Assembly (NCBI GenBank): GCA_947174725.1
Contig: CAMWKA010000009.1
Location: 1 to 16,476 of the forward strand
Length of the DNA: 16,476 bases
Reading direction: 5' to 3'
Origin: an uncultured Lachnospiraceae bacterium
GTDB taxonomy: Bacteria > Bacillota > Clostridia > Lachnospirales > Lachnospiraceae
Shown here: piece by piece, positions 1 to 6,381 of the stretch
Layout: each line of letters begins with the position of its first letter
How positions within the stretch are numbered: position 1 is the first letter of the stretch
Translations under genes and position numbers: made by a program
The notes under the pieces: generated by a model
Seen by the model: the letters and a program-made list of their open reading frames with translations, nothing else
What the model was told of the DNA's origin: nothing
Databases searched by the model: none

Positions 1-93
1 AAATATCTATTACAAGTTCTTTTGATTATTTTGAAAAATGGAAGTGCCAATAATATATTTTGAAATAACTAGATGTTTTAATTCGAAGATTAA
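1..93. other. AT-rich window edge, possible end of an upstream gene
   Basis: This stretch is AT-rich and contains no complete gene. Two plus frames are open from the window edge: one ends at TAA 51-53 (…SFDYFEKWKCQ) and one at TGA 61-63 (a hydrophobic 20-residue tail). Either could be the 3' end of an upstream CDS, and I cannot choose between them. I see no clear terminator here. Confidence 0.2.
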
Positions 94-348
94 GAAAAAG
101 ATAAATGTTTTTCGGTATTCTCTCATGACGATTTTCAGGCGACTGTATTGACGTGTATCGGTCAGGACACGACGGGATACGGTACTTCGGTATTTGATTG
201 GAAGGAAGGCGATCAGCGGACGTATTGGTTTCCGTCGGACAGGGTCGTTGACGGAGTAAGGGGATTTAACGTTTATTCGTATGATACAGATAGATATGAG
301 TTAATAGAACTGTCGGATGAGGAAGGAGTCTTTGAGCCTTACCCTTAG
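94..348 (+). pseudogene. C-terminal remnant or small hypothetical ORF
   Basis: An open frame runs from just after a TAA at 91-93 to a TAG at 346-348 with no ATG. The first usable start is a TTG at 148 (66 residues), and no convincing Shine-Dalgarno precedes it. The protein is hydrophilic, aromatic and acidic (…TSVFDWKEGDQRTYWFPSD…), ends in FEPYP, and reads like the end of an extracytoplasmic beta-rich domain. The open frame extends 18 codons upstream of the TTG with plausible residues, which suits a truncated gene better than a complete small one. Its composition is richer in G+C than the AT-rich 1-120 stretch before it. I do not recognise the family. It could also be a genuine short gene started at TTG. 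Confidence 0.35.
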
Positions 349-452
349 TTTTAAACCAACGAAGAAACTGTCTTTATAAAAGGAAAAGATAAGTCCAGAT
401 TAATGATAAGATTCTGAAGGATCATGCGCCAAAGAGAGGAGAATAAGCGGAT
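349..452. other. Short leader before the glycosyltransferase gene
   Basis: This AT-rich intergenic stretch precedes the gtrB-like gene. It contains the ribosome binding site (GAGAGGAG, about 434-441) for the ATG at 453. I could not find a -35/-10 pair good enough to call a promoter. Confidence 0.3.
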
Positions 453-1424
453 ATGAAAGTATCTATAGTGATACCGGTGTATTACAATGAACATAATTTA
501 GATCCTCTGTATCAGGAGATCGTCAACAAGCTATATGTTTATCAAGAGATTGACTGGGAAATCGTCATGGTAAATGACGGTTCTCAGGATGACAGTTACA
601 GGATTATGAAGGAGATCGCCGAAAAGGATCAGAGAGTGAAAGTAATCAGTCTTTCCAGAAATTTTGGATCCCATGCAGCGATTCTCTGCGGCATGGAGAG
701 GTGCACAGGGGACTGTGCCGTCATTAAGGCGGCAGATCTTCAGGAACCGACGGAGATCGTTATAGATATGATCGAATCGTGGAAGAATGGTAATAATGTT
801 GTGCTTGCTGAAAGAGCTGGCAGGGAAGAAGGCAGAGGACAGACAATGTTTGCCAACTTCTATTACTGGCTGGTAAGAAAGACAGCTCTTCCTACGATGC
901 CAAAGGGTGGATTTGACGTATATCTGGTGGATAAAAAGGTGATCAATGTTCTTACGTCTCTGGATGAGACCAACAGTGCTCTGACAGGGCAGATCTTATG
1001 GAGCGGATTTAAGACAGGACATGTGTTTTACACTAGAAAAGCCCGAGAGATTGGCGAAAGTAAATGGACACTTAAAAAGAAGATTCGCTTAGTTATGGAT
1101 ACATTATTTAGTTTTTCAAACCTTCCTATCACTGCAGTATCTGTAACCGGATTTATATCGGTTGCCATTGCGTTAATATGGGCAATAGTTGTTTTAATAG
1201 CAAAATTATATGGACAGATTGACGTGGACGGATTTACACAGATGTTTATTGTCCAGCTGTTAAGCTTCGGCATCATCATGATGACTCTTGGGATTCTGGG
1301 AGAATATTTGTGGCGCACTTTTGACGCATCAAGGGGCCGCCCGCCGTATATCATAGAAGAACAGTTTAGATTGGAAGGGACAGAAGAAAAAAGTACAATG
1401 AATGAAGGAAGAAGGGAAAGATAG
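453..1424 (+). CDS. GtrB/DPM1-type polyprenyl-phosphate glycosyltransferase (GT2, two C-terminal TM)
   Basis: A family 2 glycosyltransferase of the DPM1/GtrB/ArnC type. Such enzymes move a sugar from a nucleotide donor to undecaprenyl phosphate on the inner membrane face. The N-terminus SIVIPVYYNE is the start of the GT-A fold, VNDGSQDDS (about 40-48) is the first acidic nucleotide-binding motif, and AADLQEP (about 90-96) is the DXD-equivalent region. Two transmembrane helices follow at about 226-250 and 265-290, ending in the family signature LGEYLWRTFDASRGRPPYII. At 323 residues it has the usual length. The ATG at 453 is preceded by GAGAGGAG at good spacing. It is the first gene of a tight plus-strand cluster, with the first cupin gene starting 28 nt after its stop. 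The transferred sugar is unknown, and no GtrA-type flippase or final transferase is in view. Confidence 0.93.
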   Translation: MKVSIVIPVYYNEHNLDPLYQEIVNKLYVYQEIDWEIVMVNDGSQDDSYRIMKEIAEKDQRVKVISLSRNFGSHAAILCGMERCTGDCAVIKAADLQEPTEIVIDMIESWKNGNNVVLAERAGREEGRGQTMFANFYYWLVRKTALPTMPKGGFDVYLVDKKVINVLTSLDETNSALTGQILWSGFKTGHVFYTRKAREIGESKWTLKKKIRLVMDTLFSFSNLPITAVSVTGFISVAIALIWAIVVLIAKLYGQIDVDGFTQMFIVQLLSFGIIMMTLGILGEYLWRTFDASRGRPPYIIEEQFRLEGTEEKSTMNEGRRER

Positions 1425-1452
1425 AATTTAAAAAGGAAGGAGTTTTTTCGAT

Positions 1453-1893
1453 ATGCATAATATGAATAAGGTTCAGATGCTGGATTTTCCACAAAATGGA
1501 GATGAGAGGGGACATCTGGTTGTTGTGGAGGGAAATCAGTCGATACCCTTTGAAATCAAAAGATGTTTTTATATTTATGGCTCGGATAAGGATGTTGTTC
1601 GTGGAAATCATGCCAACCGTGAAACGGAGTTTGTGCTGATCAACGTGGCAGGGACAAGTAAGGTCCGAGTAAAGGATGGAGAAGGAAACGAGGCAATCTT
1701 CTGCCTAAACCGTCCGCATACAGGTATTTATCTGCCAACGATGGTATGGAAAGAAATGTATGATTTTAGTGAGGATTCCGTTCTTTTAGTATTGGCTAGC
1801 GAGCATTATAAGCCGGAAGAATACATTCGCGATTATGATATATATGTGGAGGAAATTAAAAAGATAATTAAGGGAAAGAATGCCGAAAACTAA
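1453..1893 (+). CDS. FdtA/QdtA-like sugar 3,4-ketoisomerase cupin (WxcM-like)
   Basis: A 146-residue single-domain cupin resembling dTDP-4-keto-6-deoxyglucose 3,4-ketoisomerases (FdtA, QdtA). These supply the 3-keto sugar that is then aminated to Fuc3N or Qui3N. Visible family motifs are DERGHLVVVE near the N-terminus, IPFEIKRCFYIY, RGNHANRETE, GIYLPTMVWKEMYDFS, SVLLVLAS and YIRDYD near the C-terminus. The length matches the family. The usual HAHK pair reads HANR here, so the second of the two histidines tied to catalysis in FdtA is Asn, and activity may be changed. The RBS is AAGGAAGGAG before ATG 1453. The next gene starts 15 nt after the stop. The aminotransferase normally paired with this enzyme is not in the window, so the final sugar cannot be named. 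Confidence 0.85.
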   Translation: MHNMNKVQMLDFPQNGDERGHLVVVEGNQSIPFEIKRCFYIYGSDKDVVRGNHANRETEFVLINVAGTSKVRVKDGEGNEAIFCLNRPHTGIYLPTMVWKEMYDFSEDSVLLVLASEHYKPEEYIRDYDIYVEEIKKIIKGKNAEN

Positions 1894-1908
1894 AAAGAGG
1901 GGAAGAGC

Positions 1909-2400
1909 ATGTTAAGGGATTTAGAGGTGAAAGATGCTCCCAGAATGCTGGAATGGATGCACGATGATGTTGTGCTTAAAGGGCTTCAGCCGGAAAAATT
2001 TCGGTCAAAAACATTGGAGGATTGTGTGCATTTTATAGAGGCCAGCGCGGATAAACGGATCAACTGTCATATGGCAATCGTAGATGAGAGAGATCAGTAT
2101 CTGGGAACGGTGAGTCTTAAGATGATTGATCTGGACTACAAAGATGCAGAGTTTTCTATTGTTTTGAGAAATGACGCACATGGACATGGGTATGCGTTAC
2201 AGGCTATGAAGGACATCATACGGATCGGTTTTGAGCAATATGGACTGGAAGAAATTTATTGGAATGTATTAAAAAGAAATACGGCTGCAATAAGACTATA
2301 TGAAAGAGGCGGTTATAAACAGATGACGGCGATCTCAAAGAGAAGGAAGGACAGGGCGCCGGAAGACGTGATTTTTTATCATATAAGGAAGATGGAGTGA
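1909..2400 (+). CDS. GNAT-family N-acetyltransferase (RimJ/RimL-like)
   Basis: A 163-residue Gcn5-related acetyltransferase that uses acetyl-CoA. The fold is visible in order: an N-terminal LRDLEVKDAPRMLEWMHD strand-helix, a central YLGTVSLKMIDLDYKDAEFSIVL beta sheet, the acetyl-CoA pyrophosphate loop region NDAHGHGYALQAM (about 87-99), and the C-terminal ILKRNTAAIRLYERGGY-like segment (here VLKRNTAAIRLYERGGYK) typical of RimJ/RimL/WecD types. The RBS AGAGGGGAAG precedes ATG 1909. It sits between two sugar-ketoisomerase-like cupins, with its stop 4 nt before the next start. This context suggests N-acetylation of an amino sugar, as FdtC, QdtC or WecD do, rather than of a ribosomal protein. That assignment is inference. 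Confidence 0.88.
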   Translation: MLRDLEVKDAPRMLEWMHDDVVLKGLQPEKFRSKTLEDCVHFIEASADKRINCHMAIVDERDQYLGTVSLKMIDLDYKDAEFSIVLRNDAHGHGYALQAMKDIIRIGFEQYGLEEIYWNVLKRNTAAIRLYERGGYKQMTAISKRRKDRAPEDVIFYHIRKME

Positions 2401-2404
2401 TATC

Positions 2405-2812
2405 ATGCAGGTAATAAAATATGTTTTTCAGGGACATGGGGACGACCGGGGACAACTGGTGGCGCTGGAAGAGACAAAGGATATTCCCTTTCATATCAAA
2501 AGAGTATACAATGTATATAAGACCAGTAAGGATGTTGTCCGTGGGCATTGCGCATATCGGGATAATGATGAGATCATGATCTGTATCCACGGCAGTTGTA
2601 AAGTGCGTTTGGACGACGGACTTTTTACAAAGGAGGTTTCGTTGGAAAATCCTTATGAGGGGTTATATGTTCCGAGTTATATGTGGCGTGAGATCTTTGA
2701 TTTTTCAGAAGATGCTGTATTATCGGTGCTGGCGTCCAGTCTATACGATGAAAAAAACTATGTGCGCGATTACAATGAATTTCTGAGACTGGCTGAGAAA
2801 GCAAGAGATTAG
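2405..2812 (+). CDS. Second FdtA-like cupin, catalytic histidines replaced
   Basis: A 135-residue paralogue of the cupin at 1453-1893 with the same motif order: DDRGQLVALEE, IPFHIKRVYNVY, DVVRGHCAYRDND, SCKVRLDDG, GLYVPSYMWREIFDFSEDAVLSVLAS, YVRDYNEF. It belongs to the WxcM-like/FdtA family of nucleotide-sugar 3,4-ketoisomerases. The HAHK motif reads CAYR, so both histidines implicated in FdtA catalysis are missing although the framework is intact. It may be a non-catalytic partner, a binding protein, or an isomerase with different chemistry or specificity. The start ATG 2405 lies 4 nt after the acetyltransferase stop with GGAG upstream, so the two are probably translationally coupled. It is the last gene of the cluster before a palindrome-rich spacer. 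Confidence 0.83.
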   Translation: MQVIKYVFQGHGDDRGQLVALEETKDIPFHIKRVYNVYKTSKDVVRGHCAYRDNDEIMICIHGSCKVRLDDGLFTKEVSLENPYEGLYVPSYMWREIFDFSEDAVLSVLASSLYDEKNYVRDYNEFLRLAEKARD

Positions 2813-2836
2813 ATTGAAAAATCAAAGAGTTTTTCA

Positions 2837-2856
2837 AAACCGAATAAATTCGGTTT
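2837..2856. repeat. Small perfect hairpin after the cupin cluster
   Basis: An 8-bp perfect inverted repeat (AAACCGAA, TAAA loop, TTCGGTTT) lies 25 nt after the stop of the second cupin. It may contribute to transcript end formation or stability, but there is no long T-tract. Confidence 0.4.
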
Positions 2857-2867
2857 GCAAATATTGT

Positions 2868-2895
2868 GCCTGCGGCCCAAATTCGCAGGCTTTGG
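2868..2895 (+). terminator. Candidate intrinsic terminator of the gtrB-cupin cluster
   Basis: A 7-bp GC-rich stem GCCTGCG / CGCAGGC (2868-2874 and 2884-2890) with a 9-nt loop is followed by TTTGG. It lies between the cupin cluster and the next transcription unit. The U-tract is short, so termination is likely but not certain. Confidence 0.4.
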
Positions 2896-2911
2896 AAGGG
2901 CATGGTAATTA

Positions 2912-3002
2912 GTGTGAAAAATATATCTAAGGCAGTAAAAAAGCACTGCAAGGCAGTAAAAAATACTGCCTAAGATATATTAAATTTCACACCGAAAAAC
3001 GC
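2912..3002 (+). repeat. Palindromic element, family 2, copy A
   Basis: A long imperfect inverted repeat: outer arms GTGTGAAA (2912-2919) and TTTCACAC (2985-2992), then 18-nt inner arms (2920-2937 and 2964-2981) with one mismatch. Inside are direct repeats of AAGGCAGTAAAAA (2929-2941 and 2950-2962) that permit alternative hairpins. The 3' end TCACACCGAAAAACGC (2987-3002) recurs exactly on the minus strand at 9655-9670, again just after a GTGTGA-starting stem. It lies in a 230-bp intergenic spacer. The nature (REP/MITE-like repeat, RNA element or terminator) is not settled. Confidence 0.6.
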
Positions 3003-3042
3003 TCTAAATTGGGATTAATGAGAGAAAGAGCCTGGTAGATGT

Positions 3043-4098
3043 ATGGGATCGAACACTGCAAAGAATAAAGCATCTATAAGAAATAAAATATACCGCAAGC
3101 TTCATTGGATCCTGTTTTCCAAGATAAAACCGGGAAAATGGATCAATTTCTTTTATGCATCTTACCGCCATCGCAATCGGAAAGAGGCTCCGGATGCTGA
3201 TCAGGGAACGGTTTACATCACGCAGATTCCCAATGAAGGAGCGGGTATTGGACACCAGATAGCCAATTTTAACGGAGGGTATCATTATGCGATGTTGTTT
3301 GGGATACCCTTTGCTTATCCGGGATTTTGCAATAAAGAATGGGAGCGTTTTCTGGGATTTGGGGAACATGAGGTGTCCGTAAAAGAGTTGAAAAAGCAGG
3401 GATATCGGATGAGAAAACTGCCCTATTTTGATGAATCGGAAGAAAGTCTTGCGCTGATCAGACAGATCATCCGCTCTTATGCAGGGGAAAAAGTTATTTT
3501 AAGTGTGGAACTGGATCAATTTTATCAAAAACAATATGAAGTGATCCCGTATATCAAACGAAAATTTGAAGAAGCGTCTGCCAGAAAGGAAGATCATTTG
3601 ATCTATCAGAAGGGCAGAGTCTCTATGGCAGTGCATATCCGGCGGGGGGATATTGTGGCGGCGGGAGAAACAAAGTCCGCGCAACCGGAAGCCGGCGAAG
3701 GGAAGGAAGCGGCGGCTGCGCAGGGAATGTCAAAGCGCTGGCTGTCACTGGATTATTTTGTAAATATTGTAAGGCAGGTTTCTGAGAAGATTGGAGACCG
3801 GCTGGATATCTATCTGTTTTCCCAGGGCGACAAGAAGGATTATCAGTGCTTTGAGCAGTATGGAAATGTGATATACTGCTTTGACATGTCCGATCAGGAT
3901 TCTTTCCTTCATATGGTGCGCGCGGATATCTTAGTGATCAGTAAGAGTTCCTTTTCCTATAAACCGGCGCTTCTGGCGGACGGCATCAGAATCTGTCCTC
4001 CTCATTTCTGGCATGGTTATCCCAAGGATGGGCAATGGATCGTTGCGGACGGAGAGGGAAGGCTGCCGAATGTAGATTGGTTATCAGATATTTCTTAA
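3043..4098 (+). CDS. Fucosyltransferase-superfamily glycosyltransferase (HxRRGD motif)
   Basis: A 351-residue protein with hallmarks of GT-B fucosyltransferases (GT11/GT23/NodZ-like). It has a glycine-rich N-terminal loop GAGIGHQ (about 66-72) followed by a buried helix, the donor-binding motif VHIRRGD (about 197-203), and a C-terminal FLHMVRADILVISKSSFSYKPALLADG segment matching the conserved SxFS/T motif. No signal peptide or TM helix is visible, so it probably acts in the cytoplasm on a lipid-linked or soluble glycan. The donor may be GDP-fucose, but that is family inference. Directly after HIRRGD lies a low-complexity Ala/Glu/Gly-rich insert (about 207-230) with locally high G+C. The ribosome binding site before ATG 3043 is weak. 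The next gene's start is 17 nt after its stop, suggesting one transcript. Confidence 0.75.
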   Translation: MGSNTAKNKASIRNKIYRKLHWILFSKIKPGKWINFFYASYRHRNRKEAPDADQGTVYITQIPNEGAGIGHQIANFNGGYHYAMLFGIPFAYPGFCNKEWERFLGFGEHEVSVKELKKQGYRMRKLPYFDESEESLALIRQIIRSYAGEKVILSVELDQFYQKQYEVIPYIKRKFEEASARKEDHLIYQKGRVSMAVHIRRGDIVAAGETKSAQPEAGEGKEAAAAQGMSKRWLSLDYFVNIVRQVSEKIGDRLDIYLFSQGDKKDYQCFEQYGNVIYCFDMSDQDSFLHMVRADILVISKSSFSYKPALLADGIRICPPHFWHGYPKDGQWIVADGEGRLPNVDWLSDIS

Positions 4099-4115
4099 GT
4101 AGGGGGTTTGCAGAT

Positions 4116-5036
4116 ATGTTGAACATTCTCATTTTAGGCGGTAACGGATTTATCGGGAAAAATCTGAAGGAATATTTTGCGACGAAGGACGACCTGCAGG
4201 TATGGGCGCCGGGAAGGGCAGAATTGAATTGTCTGTCGGAAGAAGCGGTGGAAGATTATTTAAGGTCGCACCATTTTGATATCGTCATTCATGGGGCGAT
4301 TTTTGTTCCGCATACCCCGGAAGAAAAGATTTCAGGCAGGATTCTGGAGAATGATCTCCGGATGTTTTATAATTTTCAAAAGTATAGTCATCTTTACGGA
4401 AAGATGTTTTATTTTGGTTCCGGTGCGGAGTATGATAAACGTTCTGATATCGTATCTGTGAAAGAGTACGGAAATGTACAGGAAAGAGAAAAGCAGGGAA
4501 GAAGGATCCCGGATACCGAATATGGTTTTGCCAAATATATCATACATCAGCAGATTCTGAAGAGTGAAAATATCTATAATTTCCGTGTGTTTGGTCTGTT
4601 CGGCAAATATGAAAACTGGAGAACGACCTTTATCTCAGGAGCGTGCTGCAAAGCAGTCAGCGGACTCCCAATTTCCATCAGAAAGAATGTATATTTTGAT
4701 TATCTGTATATTGATGATTTTTGTAAGATCTTTGACAGGATGATGCGTAAAGAGTTGAAGTATCATGAGTACAACATATGTTCCGGCAGGAAATATGATT
4801 TGTTAAGTCTTGCAAAGATCGTTGCAGGGATCAGTGAACAAAAAAACGGAAAAAGACCGGAGATTTTTGTTTGTCAGGAGGGATTGGCGCCGGAATATAC
4901 CGCCAGCAATGAACGGCTTTTGGAAGAAATCGGAGGATATGAGTTCCTGCCGATAGAGCAGGCGGTGTCGCAGCTGTATCGGTGGTATGAGCAGCATAGT
5001 GATATCATCGAAATTTATTCATTGCTGTATCAATAA
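4116..5036 (+). CDS. NAD(P)-dependent sugar epimerase/dehydratase (extended SDR)
   Basis: A 306-residue short-chain dehydrogenase/reductase of the NAD-dependent epimerase/dehydratase type, acting on nucleotide sugars in the cytoplasm. It opens with the Rossmann motif ILGGNGFIG (about 6-14). The catalytic Ser is in FGSGAEY (S102) and the Tyr/Lys pair in YGFAK (Y136, K140). Toward the end are FRVFGLFG and YLYIDDF, typical of the substrate half. I start at ATG 4116 rather than the in-frame ATG at 4035, because AGGGGG lies 8 nt upstream, the Rossmann fold begins there, and the longer form would overlap the glycosyltransferase. It probably makes or modifies the donor for the neighbouring transferase. 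The substrate cannot be named from sequence. A strong hairpin terminator follows. Confidence 0.88.
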   Translation: MLNILILGGNGFIGKNLKEYFATKDDLQVWAPGRAELNCLSEEAVEDYLRSHHFDIVIHGAIFVPHTPEEKISGRILENDLRMFYNFQKYSHLYGKMFYFGSGAEYDKRSDIVSVKEYGNVQEREKQGRRIPDTEYGFAKYIIHQQILKSENIYNFRVFGLFGKYENWRTTFISGACCKAVSGLPISIRKNVYFDYLYIDDFCKIFDRMMRKELKYHEYNICSGRKYDLLSLAKIVAGISEQKNGKRPEIFVCQEGLAPEYTASNERLLEEIGGYEFLPIEQAVSQLYRWYEQHSDIIEIYSLLYQ

Positions 5037-5040
5037 TCAA

Positions 5041-5064
5041 AAAAGAGCAGAAATGCTCTTTTTA
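5041..5064. terminator. Bidirectional intrinsic terminator between convergent genes
   Basis: A 9-bp perfect stem AAAAGAGCA / TGCTCTTTT (5041-5049 and 5054-5062) with a GAAA loop is flanked by A-runs on the left and T-runs on the right. It works as a terminator in either direction. It separates the plus-strand epimerase (stop 5036) from the minus-strand DUF4353 gene, whose TAA (5062-5064) overlaps the arm. Confidence 0.85.
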
Positions 5065-6129
5065 ATACCCGGACGAAATATAGCTTTCCGCTCCGATGCT
5101 GTATCCGTCGCAGTTCACGGTCTTTCCGTAACATCTTGCCAGAACATGTCCGCCTTGGATGATAAAGGCGCGGGGACACTGAAAGCAATCGTCATTGGCG
5201 GTGATATCGAATGAACCGCCGGCAATGAAAAGATATCCTTTGTCAGCATCAACATCATTATCTACTTTGCATCCGTCATCCATGCTTTCGATCGTCATGG
5301 TACAGGATAATATGGAGATACTGTCATTGCCTTTCAGAGCGTTATTGGCGGCGGTAAGGTTATAAGTGCCGTCAACGATCGTCAGGTCATTTTTACAGCT
5401 GATGGCGTTGTTATAATTGCCGGTGACGTTCAGTGTTCCGGTGCCGTTGAAGGTCAGGTCGTCTTTACTGTAGATGCATCCTTTGACAGTATCGTCCATT
5501 GGCGCAAAGCTGTCGGAGACGCTGTTGACGGTTCCTTCCGGGAGAGTGATCACCGTCTTATCCGCGTTGGCAATATATATGGGAGCAGAGGTATTGCAAA
5601 AGATGTCGACGTTATTTAGTACCAGCTGCACTTTTTCCTGATCGCTGACATTCACATAGATCTGTCCGTTTGTCAGATTGCCTTCAAAGATATAGGTGCC
5701 TTCCTGCGTGATCACAATCTTATTATCCTGAATAGAAGCGCCTACACCGGTGATCGTCACTTCCATCTTGTCCATTTGGATTAGCGTAACGGACGCTTCA
5801 TCATAGGTATCTGTCAGGTCATAAGAGGTAAAGCGGATCTGATTGTCGGAGACATTATATACGATGGGATCCGGTTTTTCTGAACTTGTATTGGTTCCCG
5901 ATGCATCAGAACCGGAAGCGTCAGTAGTTCCGGTCTGGGAGGATACGCTGTCTATGCCGGATGGGTCAGCGGCTTCGGAAGCAATGTTGTCTGAGGGAGT
6001 TATGACAGCAGTGTCTCCGGTAGAAGGGTCAGTTCCATTGTCGGAGCTCTGGCTATTACATCCTGCGGCAATGAAACTAAAGAACAGGCAGGCAGCTGAT
6101 ATTATAAACAGTCTTTCTATTTTTCTCAT
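5062..6129 (-). CDS. Carbohydrate-binding beta-helix lipoprotein (DUF4353, Cthe_2159-like)
   Basis: A 355-residue exported lipoprotein. Its signal peptide ends in the lipobox IAAGC (lipidated Cys24). A Ser/Thr/Asp/Gly-rich linker follows (about 25-88), then a right-handed beta-helix region with recurring turns: GTYIFEGNLTNGQIYV, VQLVLNNVDI, APIYIANADKTVITLPEGTVN, CIYSKDDLTFNGTGTLNVTG, AISCKNDLTIVDGTYNLTA, ALKGNDSI. This pattern matches DUF4353; the Clostridium thermocellum member Cthe_2159 binds acidic plant polysaccharide. At 355 residues it is shorter than many relatives, ending soon after the last turns and lacking a long tail. ATG 6129 has GAGAGGAG upstream. It is the last of four minus-strand envelope genes but lies behind a 252-bp gap with palindromes, so it may be transcribed separately. 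Confidence 0.85.
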   Translation of the reverse strand: MRKIERLFIISAACLFFSFIAAGCNSQSSDNGTDPSTGDTAVITPSDNIASEAADPSGIDSVSSQTGTTDASGSDASGTNTSSEKPDPIVYNVSDNQIRFTSYDLTDTYDEASVTLIQMDKMEVTITGVGASIQDNKIVITQEGTYIFEGNLTNGQIYVNVSDQEKVQLVLNNVDIFCNTSAPIYIANADKTVITLPEGTVNSVSDSFAPMDDTVKGCIYSKDDLTFNGTGTLNVTGNYNNAISCKNDLTIVDGTYNLTAANNALKGNDSISILSCTMTIESMDDGCKVDNDVDADKGYLFIAGGSFDITANDDCFQCPRAFIIQGGHVLARCYGKTVNCDGYSIGAESYISSGY

Positions 6130-6165
6130 TTTTGTATTCTCCTCTCATGCCTCATAATTTTTAGG

Positions 6166-6209
6166 CAATTGCGAAACGCTATAGTTCGTAAACTTCCGTT
6201 GCGCAATTG
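6166..6209. repeat. Inverted repeat upstream of the DUF4353 gene
   Basis: Arms of 13 nt, CAATTGCGAAACG (6166-6178) and CGTTGCGCAATTG (6197-6209), have one mismatch. An inner AGTT-CGTA-AACT hairpin sits in the loop. The sequence AATTGCGAAA in the left arm (6167-6176) recurs inverted at 6367-6376, just past the palindromic element. A weak minus-strand pair (TTGCGC, 17 nt, TATAGC) overlaps this repeat and might be the promoter of the DUF4353 gene; this is low confidence. Confidence 0.5.
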
Positions 6210-6232
6210 TCTGCATAATTCTGTCCACGAGG

Positions 6233-6353
6233 TTTACATAACCTGAAGTTTGAATATCTATGTTTCAAAAATGATTTCATTTATGATGTTAGAACATCTA
6301 TGTTAAAACATAGATGTTCGAAACATAGATATTCAAACGAAGAGTTATGTAAG
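6233..6353. repeat. Palindromic element, family 1, copy 1 (covarying stem arms)
   Basis: A nested hairpin element between the CotH and DUF4353 genes. Outer arms TTACATAAC and GTTATGTAA (6234-6242 and 6344-6352). Main 19-bp perfect arms at 6248-6266 and 6320-6338. A conserved 25-nt centre at 6266-6290 starts CAAAAATGATTTC and ends TTATGATGTT. An extra 13-bp hairpin (6292-6304 and 6307-6319) nearly copies the main arm. A second copy at 16341-16435 shares the 14-nt left flank GAGGTTTACATAAC, the centre and the right end. The main stem differs at six positions, all with compensating changes. Confidence 0.8.
6292..6319. repeat. Extra inner hairpin in palindromic copy 1
   Basis: Perfect 13-bp arms GAACATCTATGTT and AACATAGATGTTC with an AA loop. 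The arm resembles the copy's own main arm (GAATATCTATGTTT at 6252-6265), so it looks like a partial duplication of the stem. Copy 2 has only TTT at this place. Confidence 0.65.
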
Positions 6354-6381
6354 CCGTACTTAACTCTTTCGCAATTTGACC

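Noticed and set aside
1028..1492. 154-codon minus-strand ORF opposite the gtrB-like gene
   Set aside because: It is antisense to a well-supported glycosyltransferase and has no recognisable domain or RBS.
2929..2971. CRISPR repeats
   Set aside because: Only two short direct repeats are present, they are part of a palindrome, and there are no cas genes.
4035..4115. Longer N-terminus of the epimerase
   Set aside because: It would overlap the glycosyltransferase gene, and the Rossmann motif and a good RBS support ATG 4116.
6233..6353. Integron attC site
   Set aside because: The ends do not match the RYYYAAC/GTTRRRY core boxes, the stem is perfect rather than having extrahelical bases, and no cassette array or integrase is present.
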